DNA from: Actinomadura rupiterrae | GTDB lineage: Bacteria; Actinomycetota; Actinomycetes; Streptosporangiales; Streptosporangiaceae | Length of the DNA stretch: 64,000 nt | Direction of reading: 5' to 3' | Assembly: GCF_024172125.1 (NCBI RefSeq) | Contig: NZ_JAMZEA010000003.1 | Span: 496,001-560,000, forward strand | In this document: one piece after another, positions 1-8,333 of the stretch | How the letters are laid out: each line of letters starts with the position of its first letter | Position numbering within the stretch: the first letter of the stretch is position 1 | Made by a program: the position numbers and the translations under genes | Notes under the pieces: generated by a model | Database searches by the model: none | Told to the model about the DNA's origin: nothing | The model's input: the letters and a program-made list of their open reading frames with translations, nothing else

Positions 1-1425
1 AACCCATTGTTCACTGTGATCCTCGTCATAGCGGCGGCGCTGCGCGGGATCGCGATGGTCGGCTACCGGCCGGCGATGTTCTTCAACGACAGCTTCGACT
101 ACCTGCACGTGGCGCTGTCGCCGTACCCGCACCAGCTGCGGCCGGACGGCTACTCCTTCTACCTGTGGCTGCTCAAGCCCTTCCACAGCTTCGCCCTGGT
201 CGTCGGCGTCCAGCACCTCATGGGCCTCGGCATGGGCCTGATGGTCTACGCGCTGCTGCGGCACCGGTTCTCGCTGCCCGGCTGGGGCGCGACGCTCGCC
301 GCCGTCCCGATCCTGCTGGACGCCTACCAGATCCAGCTGGAGCAGCTGGTGCTGTCGGACGTCCAGTTCACCTTCCTGACTGTGGTCGCGGTCACCCTGC
401 TGCTCTGGAAGGACCGTCCGTCCTGGCGGGTCGGCGCCGTGATCGGCCTGCTCATCGGGGTGTCCTGGCTCACCCGCTCGGTCGGGCTGCCGGTGCTGCT
501 GGGGGTGCTCGGCTACATGGTGATCCGCTGGATGAACTGGCGCGTCCTCGCCGCCACGGTCGTCGCCTGCGCGATCCCGGTCGTCGCCTACATGTCCTGG
601 TACAAGGCCGAAGAGGGCAAGTTCGCGATCACCGAGAGCAACGGCTTCTTCCTGTACGCCCGGGTCTACAAGTTCGCCGACTGCCACAAGATCAAGAACC
701 TGCCGGTGGAGGAGATGATCCTCTGCACCGAGAAGGACGGCACCCGGCTGCCCAACTCCCAGGACGGCATCTGGAACGAGGCGTCCCCGCTCAACCGCTA
801 CACCGGCACCCGCTGGGACCCGGAGAAGAACCGCCTCGGCAACGACTACGCCAAGCGCGTGATCATGGCCCAGCCCGGCGACTACGCCAAGACCGTCGGC
901 CACGACTTCCTGCGCGTCTTCAACTGGAACCGGACGGTCTTCCCCGACAAGTCCACCTACTCGCAGTACGAGTTCGGCAAGAAGGCCCGCCCGCTGGCGA
1001 CCTGGCCCATGGGCAGCGGCGCCACCGCCGCCGAGGAGGCCAACGCCTACGAGCACGGCCCCGCCCGCACCCGCCTCACCCAGCCCTTCGCCGGCTTCAT
1101 GCACCACTACCAGCACTACGTCTACCTGCGCGGCACCCTGGTCGGCGCCCTGCTCCTGGTCGGCCTCGCAGGCATGCTCCCGCTCTGGCGCCGCTTCGGC
1201 GGCCCGGCCATCCTCCCCCTGGTCCTAGCCGTCGGCCTCCTGCTCGCCCCAGCGGCCACAGCGGAGTTCGACTACCGCTACGTCCTCCCCGCGGTGCCGC
1301 TCGCCTGCCTCGCCGCAGGCATGGCCTTCCAAGCAGACGTCCGCACCAAGTACGCCCGCCTACTCTTCTGGCGCAAACGCCAGGCCCCGGCCACCAAGCC
1401 CGAGCCGGAGACCGCCAGCGCGTAG
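1..1425 (+). CDS. GT-C-like polytopic membrane protein, 5' end outside the window
   Basis: The frame is open to the left edge, so the true start probably lies upstream; the first usable start here is TTG at 7. The visible 472 residues form about ten hydrophobic membrane segments separated by short loops, with a long extracytoplasmic segment at roughly residues 195-370. After the first segment there is an acidic 'NDSFDY' loop, the kind of first-loop acidic site found in GT-C glycosyltransferases (PMT/ArnT superfamily) that use polyprenyl-phosphate sugars. The C-terminus ends in a basic cytoplasmic tail. Donor and acceptor cannot be inferred. A strong hairpin terminator follows immediately. Confidence 0.7.
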   Translation, partial: NPLFTVILVIAAALRGIAMVGYRPAMFFNDSFDYLHVALSPYPHQLRPDGYSFYLWLLKPFHSFALVVGVQHLMGLGMGLMVYALLRHRFSLPGWGATLAAVPILLDAYQIQLEQLVLSDVQFTFLTVVAVTLLLWKDRPSWRVGAVIGLLIGVSWLTRSVGLPVLLGVLGYMVIRWMNWRVLAATVVACAIPVVAYMSWYKAEEGKFAITESNGFFLYARVYKFADCHKIKNLPVEEMILCTEKDGTRLPNSQDGIWNEASPLNRYTGTRWDPEKNRLGNDYAKRVIMAQPGDYAKTVGHDFLRVFNWNRTVFPDKSTYSQYEFGKKARPLATWPMGSGATAAEEANAYEHGPARTRLTQPFAGFMHHYQHYVYLRGTLVGALLLVGLAGMLPLWRRFGGPAILPLVLAVGLLLAPAATAEFDYRYVLPAVPLACLAAGMAFQADVRTKYARLLFWRKRQAPATKPEPETASA

Positions 1426-1436
1426 AAGGCGTGCGG

Positions 1437-1479
1437 AAGCACCGACAAGCCGCCGGTCACGACGGCCGGTCGGTGCTTT
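1437..1479 (+). terminator. Stem-loop terminator after the GT-C gene
   Basis: A 10-bp perfect stem (aagcaccgac at 1437-1446 with gtcggtgctt at 1469-1478) encloses a GC-rich, partly self-complementary loop and is followed by ttc. It lies 12 bp after the upstream stop codon. The T-tract is short, as is common in high-GC actinomycetes. Confidence 0.6.
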
Positions 1480-1512
1480 CACATGTTGCCCAGCCCAGCT
1501 GCCGTACAGGCC

Positions 1513-1824
1513 TTAGTAGGCATGTAGTCGGCGGAGGCGGAAGACGAGTTCGAGGTCGTCTCCTTTGCGCGTTGGGGGGACGGCGCGGTGGCGGCGCCAG
1601 GGGGCGGGCCATGCTTTGACCCTGGCGCGTTGGCAGTCCGGGCACATGTGGTCTGTCCATGGTGTGGTGCAGGAGTGGCCGTCGTGCTCGTAGGCGACCG
1701 CCTCACCGCCGTGCCCGTCCGCGACGTGCCGGGCCTCGAACTCTTCGTCCCAGGTACGGCCGCAGTTCTGGCACTCGTACACCCAGACCTCGTGGTTCGA
1801 CCATGCCTCGTGCACGGCCCCCAC
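1513..1824 (-). CDS. Small zinc-ribbon-like hypothetical protein
   Basis: A 103-residue protein starting at GTG 1824. It carries C18-x2-C21 and C61-x2-C64 pairs plus an isolated C52 and several histidines (H33, H38, H47, H50, H59), which suggests a small zinc-binding fold. The first pair sits in 'YECQNCGRTW', typical of actinobacterial treble-clef or ribbon proteins of unknown role. The C-terminal 30 residues are basic. It stands alone between the GT-C gene and rsmI. Codon use is slightly less GC-rich than its neighbours. I do not recognise a characterised family; the Cys spacing argues against a shadow frame. Confidence 0.55.
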   Translation of the reverse strand: MGAVHEAWSNHEVWVYECQNCGRTWDEEFEARHVADGHGGEAVAYEHDGHSCTTPWTDHMCPDCQRARVKAWPAPWRRHRAVPPTRKGDDLELVFRLRRLHAY

Positions 1825-1929
1825 CCCCTCGGTGAACGCTTTTCAGGCGGGTTCCATCCTTCTCCCGATCCGGAGCCCGAGGTGTTTATTCCCCACAATC
1901 CTACCTTTGGACCGTTCCGGGCGTAGTGA

Positions 1930-2775
1930 CTATTTACTGGCCGTGACGACGGCGTCGTAGACGACGCGCTTGGGCAGGCCGTTCTCCTTCGCGATCTCCG
2001 AGATGGCCTGCTTGCGCGCGACGCCGGACGCCTCGCGGTCGGCGACCGCGGCCGCCAGGTCGGACGGTTCGGTCAGGCCCTCCCGCTCGGGCGCGCCGCC
2101 GACGACGACGGTGATCTCGCCCAGGACGCCCTCGGCGGCCCATTTCGCCAGCTCGGCGAGGCTGCCGCGGCGGACCTCCTCGTAGGTCTTGGTCAGCTCC
2201 CGGCACACCGCCGCCGGACGGTCCCGTCCGAACGCCTCGCCCATCGCGGCGAGGCTGTCGGCGAGGCGGCGGGGGGACTCGAAGAACACCATCGTGCGCG
2301 GCTCGTCCGCGAGGGAGGCGAAGCGGCGGGCGCGCTCGCCCTGCTTGCGCGGCGGGAAGCCCTCGAAGCAGAACCGGTCGGTGGGCAGGCCCGACACCAC
2401 CAGCGCCGTGGTCACGGCGGACGGTCCGGGCAGCACGGTCACCGGGACGCCCTTCGCGACGGCCGCGCGGACGAGCCGGTACCCCGGGTCCGACACGCCC
2501 GGCATCCCGGCGTCGGTGATCACCAGCACGTCCCGGCCGGCGAGCAGCTCGGCGAGCAGGCCGTCCACGCTGGCCCGCTCGTTGTGCTCGTGGTGCGCCA
2601 GCACCCGCCCGGCGATCTCGACGCCGAGGTCGGCGGCGAGCCGGCGCAGCCGCCGGGTGTCCTCGGCCGCGACGACCGGGACGTCCGCGAGCGCCGCGAG
2701 CAGCCGCCGCGAGGCGTCCTCGGGCCGTCCGATCGGCGCCGCCGCGAGCAGAAGGGATCCGGTCTCAGGGCTCAT
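1930..2775 (-). CDS. rsmI: 16S rRNA (cytidine-1402-2'-O)-methyltransferase RsmI
   Basis: A 281-residue SAM-dependent tetrapyrrole-methylase-fold enzyme that 2'-O-methylates C1402 in the decoding centre of 16S rRNA. Family signatures visible are the N-terminal 'AAAPIGRPEDA' (usual form PIGNLEDI), 'VVAAEDTRRL', the glycine/aspartate loop 'ITDAGMPGVSDPGYRLV' and 'PGPSAVTTAL'. I chose ATG 2775 because conserved sequence begins about ten residues later; an open frame further upstream would read through the divergent pmt promoter. The gene is divergent from protein O-mannosyltransferase with about 97 bp between the starts, an arrangement common in actinomycetes. Confidence 0.95.
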   Translation of the reverse strand: MSPETGSLLLAAAPIGRPEDASRRLLAALADVPVVAAEDTRRLRRLAADLGVEIAGRVLAHHEHNERASVDGLLAELLAGRDVLVITDAGMPGVSDPGYRLVRAAVAKGVPVTVLPGPSAVTTALVVSGLPTDRFCFEGFPPRKQGERARRFASLADEPRTMVFFESPRRLADSLAAMGEAFGRDRPAAVCRELTKTYEEVRRGSLAELAKWAAEGVLGEITVVVGGAPEREGLTEPSDLAAAVADREASGVARKQAISEIAKENGLPKRVVYDAVVTASK

Positions 2776-2872
2776 CCCCCCATTCTCGCGGTTCCCCGCG
2801 CCCCGGCGCGTCCGGGGCGCGCGGTCCGGAAGGTCCGCGTTTGCGCGCGGAGGCTGCCCGTACGATGGCCCA

Positions 2873-4438
2873 ATGGCGATGACGGACTTCACGCCCGCCG
2901 AGACCGCGACGGCCCCGCCGCATCCGCGCACGCCGAGGCTGCGCGACTGGCTGGCGCCGCCGGTCCCGGGAAGCGCGCTGCTCGGCTGGGCCGGGCCGCT
3001 GCTGGTGACGGCGCTCGCCGCACTGCTGCGGTTCTACCGGCTCGGCTCGCCCAAGGCGGTGGTCTTCGACGAGACCTACTACGCCAAGGACGCGCTGTCC
3101 CTGCTGAAGTTCGGCTACGAGCACACGACGGTGAAGGACGCCGACAAGATGCTCATCGCCGACCCGCACGCCAACATCTGGACGGACGGCGGCAGCTTCG
3201 TCGTCCATCCCCCGGCGGGCAAGTGGATGATCGCGATCGGCGAGCAGCTGTTCGGCGCGACGCCGTTCGGCTGGCGGTTCATGCCCGCGCTGTGCGGGAC
3301 GCTCGCCGTCCTCATCCTCGCCCGCGTGGTGCGCCGGATGACGGGCTCGACGCTGCTCGGCTGCGCGGCGGGCCTGCTGCTCGCGCTGGACGGCCTGTCC
3401 TTCGTGACCGGACGCGCCGCGCTGCTCGACGTGTTCGTCATGTTCTGGATCCTCGCCGGGTTCGGCTGCCTGGTCGTCGACCGCGACCGGGCGCGGCGGC
3501 GCCTCGCCGACCGGATCGAGCTGGGCGACACCTCCCCCTACGGGCCGATGCTGCTGCACGGTTGGCGGATCGCTGCCGGGGTCTGCCTCGGCATGGCCGT
3601 CGCCACCAAGTGGACGGGCGTGTTCTACATCGCGGCGTTCGGCCTGATGGTCGTCTGCTGGGACTACGGGGCGCGGCGCGCCGCGGGCGTGCGCGAGCCG
3701 ATGGCCGGCACCCTGCTGCTGGACGCGATCCCGGCGTTCCTCCAGCTCGTCGTGGTGTCCCTTGCGACCTACCTGGTGACCTGGTCGGGCTGGATCTTCA
3801 ACGCGGGCGGCTGGGACCGGGGCAAGCCCTCGTCCAACCCGCTGTGGCGTCCGTTCGAGGCGATGCCGAAGCTGTGGAAGTACCACAAGGAGATGCTGGA
3901 CTTCCACAACGGCCTGCACGACCACCACCCGTACCAGTCGTGGCCGTGGGACTGGCCCGTGCTGCGGCGTCCGGTGGCGTTCTACTACACCGAGCCGTCC
4001 GGGTGCGGGGCGAGCAAGTGCTCCAGCGAGATCCTCGGCATCGGGACGCCCGCGCTGTGGTGGGGCGCGATCCTGGCGCTGGTCGTGGTGCTCGGGATCT
4101 GGCTGGTGACGCGCGACTGGCGGGCCGGCTCGGCGGTGCTGGGCTTCAGCGCGGGCTGGCTGACCTGGTTCCCGTCGGCGTTCGACGACCGGACGATGTT
4201 CCTGTTCTACGCCACCCCGATGGTCCCGTTCATGATCATCGCGATCGTGCTGGCGCTCGGCTACCTGATGGGGCCGGAGCGCCCGACAGGGCCGCGCCGG
4301 GTGATCGGCGCGGCCGTGACGGGCTCGTTCGTGCTGGTGGTGCTGGCGAACTTCGCCTACTTCTACCCGATCCTGTCGGCGCAGGTGATCAGCTTCGACG
4401 CCTGGCATGACCGGATCTGGTTCAAGTCCTGGATCTAG
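2873..4438 (+). CDS. pmt: Dolichyl-phosphate-mannose--protein mannosyltransferase (GT39)
   Basis: A 521-residue integral membrane protein with about ten to eleven membrane segments. It belongs to the GT39/PMT family, which transfers mannose from polyprenyl-phosphate-mannose to Ser/Thr of secreted proteins during translocation. The diagnostic acidic motif 'VFDETYYAKDA' follows the first membrane segment (about residues 63-73), and the large extracytoplasmic loop contains 'HPPAGKW'. ATG 2873 is preferred; ATG 2879 is two codons further in. The C-terminal 'FKSWI' is typical of actinobacterial Pmt. Its neighbour rsmI is transcribed away from it, and a complex hairpin follows the stop. Confidence 0.93.
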   Translation: MAMTDFTPAETATAPPHPRTPRLRDWLAPPVPGSALLGWAGPLLVTALAALLRFYRLGSPKAVVFDETYYAKDALSLLKFGYEHTTVKDADKMLIADPHANIWTDGGSFVVHPPAGKWMIAIGEQLFGATPFGWRFMPALCGTLAVLILARVVRRMTGSTLLGCAAGLLLALDGLSFVTGRAALLDVFVMFWILAGFGCLVVDRDRARRRLADRIELGDTSPYGPMLLHGWRIAAGVCLGMAVATKWTGVFYIAAFGLMVVCWDYGARRAAGVREPMAGTLLLDAIPAFLQLVVVSLATYLVTWSGWIFNAGGWDRGKPSSNPLWRPFEAMPKLWKYHKEMLDFHNGLHDHHPYQSWPWDWPVLRRPVAFYYTEPSGCGASKCSSEILGIGTPALWWGAILALVVVLGIWLVTRDWRAGSAVLGFSAGWLTWFPSAFDDRTMFLFYATPMVPFMIIAIVLALGYLMGPERPTGPRRVIGAAVTGSFVLVVLANFAYFYPILSAQVISFDAWHDRIWFKSWI

Positions 4439-4502
4439 GCTGTGTTTTCTCAGTCCCGGCCCACTGCGCTCGCCTAGCGGCTCGCTCCGTGACCGTGCCT
4501 GG

Positions 4503-4580
4503 GCGAACGCGGCATCGCTTCGCGATCAACCCGGCTTCGCTCGCCTTCGGCTTCGCTCCGCCGGGTTGGTCACGCGTTCG
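4503..4580. terminator. Long interrupted inverted repeat between convergent genes
   Basis: Outer arms gcgaacgc (4503-4510) and gcgttcgc (4573-4580) and inner arms aacccggc (4528-4535) and gccgggtt (4560-4567) nest into one long stem. The left arm carries an extra small hairpin (cgcttcgcg) that the right arm lacks. It sits between the ends of pmt (+) and the DUF305 gene (-), so a bidirectional terminator is the simplest reading. The loop is built from repeated 'ttcgct/ttcggc' words. Confidence 0.5.
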
Positions 4581-4664
4581 CGCGCGTGGCCGAGGCCACT
4601 TCGAAACAGGCCCTAGTTCCAGGACGGGGCGGTCAGGACTCGGATCCAGCCGCCGGAAGGGCGG

Positions 4665-5288
4665 TCAGGACTTCGCGAGGCCGCCCATCTCGGTGATCTC
4701 GGCCTGCTGGGCCTTGATGATGTCGCCGGCCAGGGCCTTCGCCTCGGCGGACGCGCCGGACTTCCGCTCCTGCTCGGCCATGGTGACCGCGCCCTTGTGG
4801 TGCTCGATCATCATGGTCAGGAACATCCGGTCGATGTCCTTGCCGGACGCCTTCTCGAACGCGGCCATCTGCTTCTCGGTCATCATCCCGGGCATGGGGT
4901 GGTCCATCCCCGGCATCGAGTGGCCGCCGCCCTCGGCCGGGACGGACTCGCCCCACGCCTTGAGCCAGCCGGACATCTTCTCGATCTCCGGCGCCTGCGC
5001 CTTCTCGATGCGTCCGGCGAGGTTCTTCACCTTCGGGTCGCTGCCCTTGGCGAGGACGGTCTTGGCCATCACCACGGCCTGCCGGTGATGCGGGATCATC
5101 ATCTGCGCGAACATCACGTCCTGCGCGTTGTGCCCGCCCTGCGACGCCGGCGCCGTGGCGCTGGGCATGGACATGCCCTCGTGGCCCGACATCGCCTTGT
5201 CGTCCTTCTTGTCGTTCCCGCCGCAGGCCGCTGCGGAGAGGCCGAGGACGACCGCCATGCCGGCGGCCGCGATGCGCTGCTTGTTCAT
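4665..5288 (-). CDS. DUF305 family lipoprotein, probably metal-binding
   Basis: A 207-residue protein with a lipoprotein signal peptide; the lipobox cysteine lies in 'LSAAACGG' near residue 22. Two ferritin-like DUF305 helical repeats follow, each with a conserved His pair: 'MIPHHRQAV' and 'MIEHHKGAV'. Between them is a Met/His-rich linker of 'HSMPGMDHPMPGMM' type. DUF305 includes periplasmic copper-binding proteins such as cyanobacterial CopM, so extracytoplasmic metal, perhaps copper, binding is plausible but inferred. The 14 bp spanning the stop codon (4659-4672) recur at 4627-4640, a small duplication past the end. It follows the DUF6153 gene on the same strand and is probably cotranscribed. 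Confidence 0.88.
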   Translation of the reverse strand: MNKQRIAAAGMAVVLGLSAAACGGNDKKDDKAMSGHEGMSMPSATAPASQGGHNAQDVMFAQMMIPHHRQAVVMAKTVLAKGSDPKVKNLAGRIEKAQAPEIEKMSGWLKAWGESVPAEGGGHSMPGMDHPMPGMMTEKQMAAFEKASGKDIDRMFLTMMIEHHKGAVTMAEQERKSGASAEAKALAGDIIKAQQAEITEMGGLAKS

Positions 5289-5346
5289 TTGTCGATCTCC
5301 AGAAGTGCTGTGGGGATAGGTCGTTCGCCGGGGGACGGACGGACCT

Positions 5347-5742
5347 CTACAGCCGCAGCACGCAGAGTCGATGGAGATCGGGTGGACGGGCGGACGGCGG
5401 TCCCCGGCGACGCGTCCAGGCTTCGCCGGACGGCGGTCGCGCGGGCAGCAGGGCGACGGACCGTCCGGCCAGGGCGACGGCGAGGACGCCGAAGACCAGC
5501 AGGGCCAGGCAGACCGTCCCGCCGAGGCATCCGCCCATGTCGTGGGCCATGGCCGCGTGGGCGGACACCGAGGGCCCGGGCATGCCGTCCGGCATGTGGT
5601 GCGCGGACGCCACCTGGACGGGGTCGGAGAAGTGGATCGGGGACGGGCTGGCGGACACCCCGTGCATGAGGAACAGGCCCGCCAGCAGGGCACCGAGCAG
5701 CAGCGCCAAGGCCGCTCCCCGAGATACCCCCCGCCCGTTCAT
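5347..5742 (-). CDS. DUF6153 family small membrane protein
   Basis: About 131 residues from ATG 5742. An N-terminal hydrophobic helix ending 'LFLMHG' and a second membrane helix near residues 80-100 flank a short extracytoplasmic part rich in His and Met (HH, HM, MAHDM). This matches the actinobacterial DUF6153 family, which is commonly encoded next to DUF305 lipoproteins. The C-terminal 30 residues are basic, ending near a Cys-containing 'LCVLRL'. It is separated from the downstream DUF305 gene by 58 bp. A role in metal handling at the membrane is inference from composition and partner. Confidence 0.75.
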   Translation of the reverse strand: MNGRGVSRGAALALLLGALLAGLFLMHGVSASPSPIHFSDPVQVASAHHMPDGMPGPSVSAHAAMAHDMGGCLGGTVCLALLVFGVLAVALAGRSVALLPARPPSGEAWTRRRGPPSARPPDLHRLCVLRL

Positions 5743-5830
5743 GCCCGCGATCCTACCCGCCGCCAGGAATCCCGCCGCACCGCCCGCCGCCAGCCCGCCG
5801 GCGCACCGGCCGCCGTGGCGCAGCGTGCGG

Positions 5831-5955
5831 TGCGCTCGTCCGCCACAAGGCCGCGTGGCCGCGTGGCCGCGTGGCCGCGTGGCCGCGTGGCCGCGTGAGG
5901 TGCGGTCGTCCGCCACAAGACCGCTTGACCGCGTGGGGTGCGGTCGTCCGCCGCG
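5831..5955. repeat. Six perfect 8-bp tandem repeats flanked by 19-bp direct repeats
   Basis: The unit ggccgcgt occurs six times without interruption at 5849-5896. It is bracketed by a longer direct repeat, tgcgSTCgtccgccacaag, at 5831-5849 and 5901-5919, with a third partial copy at 5939-5955. The array lies in the gap between the DUF6153 gene start and the MFS gene end; no gene is seen in 5743-5997. Confidence 0.8.
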
Positions 5956-5997
5956 TGCCGCGGGGGGTGCGGCGCGCCCGGTCCGCTGAGGGGTGGC

Positions 5998-7209
5998 TCA
6001 GGGGACCGGGGCGCCGCAGATCGGGGCGTCCGCGCGGACCGGGCGCGGGCGGAGGGTGCGGTGGCCCAGCAGGCAGACGATCAGGGCGAGCAGCCCGCCG
6101 AGGCCCGCTCCGGCGAACGCGCCGGGCACGCCGCCGAGGTGCTCGCCGTATCCGGAGACGAACGAGCCGAGCGCGCTGCCCGCGCCGATGGCGGCGACGA
6201 TCCAGGCGAACGCCTCGGTGACCGTCCCGGTCGGGGCGAGCCGGTCCACCAGCGAGAACGAGCAGGCCAGCGTGGGCGCGAGGAACACGCCGCTGACGAA
6301 CGCCAGGACGGTCATGACCGGCAGCCCGGGCGCCCAGGTGAGCGGCGCGTACCCGGCGGCGAGCAGGGCCAGCAGCCAGGGCAGCCGGACGTGCAGCTCG
6401 CCCGGCCAGTCGCGCGCGCCGTAGACGAGCCCGCCGACCAAGGCGCCCGCCGACATCGCCGCCAGCAGCACCCCGGACGCGATGCCCGAGTCGAGCCGTT
6501 CGGCGTAGGCGACGACCGCGACCGCGTAGACGCCGAGCGCGATGCCCGCCATGGCCAGCGCGGCGAGCAGCACCCGCAGCCCGGACGAGCGCAGCGGCCC
6601 GGCCCAGTCCCCCGCGCGGGGCTCGCCGCGCCAGCGGCGGGACGGCCCGGACGTGACGACCACGAGCGTCCCGGCGATGCCGAGCGCCCCGGTGAGCAGC
6701 AGCGCCGTCGGGGTGTTGATCGCGGCGGCGGCGACCACGAGCAGCGGCCCGACGGTGAACAGGATCTCCTGCGCGGCGGCGTCCAGCGCGTAGGCGGCGT
6801 GCACCTGCTCCGGACCGTCCAGGACGGACGGCCAGAGCGCGCGCAGCCCCGCCTCCAGCGGCGGCGTCGCGAACCCGCCGAGGACGACCGCGAGGACGGT
6901 CACCGGCAGCGGATCGGCCCCGAACGCGGCGAGCAGCGCGAACCCGGCGGCCGACGCGAACGCGGCCGGGAGCAGCACCGGCGCCTGGCCGAAGCGGTCC
7001 ATCGCGCGGCCGAGGACGGGCTGCCCGACGGCCGTGGCGAGGCCGAGCACCGCGCCGAGCGCCCCGGCCAGCGGGTACCCGCCGCCGGACGCGCGGACGT
7101 GCAGCACCACGGCCAGCATCGCCATGCCGTTGGGCAGCCGCCCCAGCAGCGTCCCGCCCAGCAGCCGCGCCGCGAACGGCACGCGCAGGAACTCCAGGTA
7201 GCCGCGCAT
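5998..7209 (-). CDS. MFS transporter
   Basis: About 403 residues with twelve predicted membrane helices in two six-helix halves. The loop between helices 2 and 3 reads 'GRAMDRFGQAPVL', the usual MFS motif A region (GxLaDrxGrr). It resembles actinobacterial MFS exporters of unknown substrate. ATG 7209 is chosen; GTG 7212 is one codon upstream. It is divergent from a LacI-type regulator, with a duplicated 11-bp word in the shared promoter region, so control by that regulator is likely. Substrate unknown. Confidence 0.85.
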   Translation of the reverse strand: MRGYLEFLRVPFAARLLGGTLLGRLPNGMAMLAVVLHVRASGGGYPLAGALGAVLGLATAVGQPVLGRAMDRFGQAPVLLPAAFASAAGFALLAAFGADPLPVTVLAVVLGGFATPPLEAGLRALWPSVLDGPEQVHAAYALDAAAQEILFTVGPLLVVAAAAINTPTALLLTGALGIAGTLVVVTSGPSRRWRGEPRAGDWAGPLRSSGLRVLLAALAMAGIALGVYAVAVVAYAERLDSGIASGVLLAAMSAGALVGGLVYGARDWPGELHVRLPWLLALLAAGYAPLTWAPGLPVMTVLAFVSGVFLAPTLACSFSLVDRLAPTGTVTEAFAWIVAAIGAGSALGSFVSGYGEHLGGVPGAFAGAGLGGLLALIVCLLGHRTLRPRPVRADAPICGAPVP

Positions 7210-7223
7210 CACACTCCGAGGTC

Positions 7224-7258
7224 AGTCATACGTATTACTGGATGGCTAGTCATACGTA
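7224..7258. promoter_or_regulatory. Candidate LacI-family operator, direct repeat
   Basis: The 11-bp word agtcatacgta occurs at 7224-7234 and again at 7248-7258, a 24-bp step. The first copy contains the self-complementary core atacgtat. It lies in the 97-bp region between the divergent MFS and LacI genes and is AT-rich against its surroundings, fitting an operator or promoter for both. Confidence 0.5.
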
Positions 7259-7306
7259 CCACGTCGGACGGCCCGGCGTCGAGTCGGATACCGCTAGCCT
7301 GCTCTC

Positions 7307-8305
7307 ATGCCGATGACCAGCCGTCCTACGAGCAAGGACGTGGCGAAGGCGGCCGGGGTGTCGCAGTCCACGGTCTCGCTCGTGCTGGGCGGGAAGTGGG
7401 CGGGACGCGTGTCACCGGCGACCGTCGAGGCCGTGCACGACGCCGCCGGACGGCTCGGGTACCGGCCGAACCGGGCCGCGCGCAGCCTGCGGATGGGCTC
7501 GACCCGGACGGTCCTGCTGATCGTTCCGACGCTGACCGCGCCGTTCTTCGGCGCGGTGCACGACGGCGCGGCGCGGGTCGCGGCCCGGCACGGGTTCGGG
7601 ATCGTCGCCTACCCGTGGCCGGAGACGGCCGGGCCCGCCGACAGCCCGTTCGCCGCGCCGGACGAGGCGATCGACGGCATCCTCGCGTCGTCCCTGGCCG
7701 AGGACGCCATGATCGGGTTCGCCGGGACGCCGGTCGTGATGCTCGACTCCGACCCGTCCGCCGCGGCCCCGACCATGGTCTTCGGCGTCGAGGGCGGGAT
7801 GAGGGCGATCGTGGCGCATCTCACGTCCCTCGGGCACCGCCGGTTCGGGCACGTCGCCTCGTCGATCGACCAGTGGACGTTCCACGCGCGCGGCGAGGCC
7901 CTCACGGACGCCGTGGCGGCCGTGCCCGGCGCGTCCCTGGTCCGCGAGGACGCCGCGCTCGACGTCACGGCGGCCAAGGACGCCGCGGCCCGGCTGCTCG
8001 GCCGCCCGGACCGTCCGACCGCGCTGGTCTGCGACGACGACGTGATGTCGGCCGGGGCGTACAAGGCCGCGCGGGCGCGCGGGCTGGAGATCCCGCGCGA
8101 CCTGTCGGTGACCGGGTTCGACGACGTCCTGCTGGCCACGGCGCTGGAGCCGGAGCTGACGACCGTCCGGCTGCCCGCGGGCGAGCTGGGCGCGGCGGGC
8201 ATGACCGCGCTGCTCGAACTGCTGGAGGGCGGGCGTCCCGAGTCGCGGTCGCTGCCGGGCGAGCTGGTCGTCCGGGGCTCCACCGGGCCCGTCCCGGCAG
8301 GGTAG
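7307..8305 (+). CDS. LacI-family transcriptional regulator
   Basis: A 332-residue protein. The N-terminal LacI helix-turn-helix is clear ('TSKDVAKAAGVSQSTVSLVL', about residues 8-27), followed by the hinge helix 'GYRPNRAARSL'. A periplasmic-binding-protein-like effector domain covers about residues 65-330 ('SVTGFDDVLLATALEPELTT' is a typical late motif). It is divergent from the MFS transporter, which is probably its target. The alternative start ATG 7313 removes two residues. The ligand cannot be read from sequence. Confidence 0.92.
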   Translation: MPMTSRPTSKDVAKAAGVSQSTVSLVLGGKWAGRVSPATVEAVHDAAGRLGYRPNRAARSLRMGSTRTVLLIVPTLTAPFFGAVHDGAARVAARHGFGIVAYPWPETAGPADSPFAAPDEAIDGILASSLAEDAMIGFAGTPVVMLDSDPSAAAPTMVFGVEGGMRAIVAHLTSLGHRRFGHVASSIDQWTFHARGEALTDAVAAVPGASLVREDAALDVTAAKDAAARLLGRPDRPTALVCDDDVMSAGAYKAARARGLEIPRDLSVTGFDDVLLATALEPELTTVRLPAGELGAAGMTALLELLEGGRPESRSLPGELVVRGSTGPVPAG

Positions 8306-8333
8306 CCGCCGGGCCGCCGGGTACAGGGACGGC

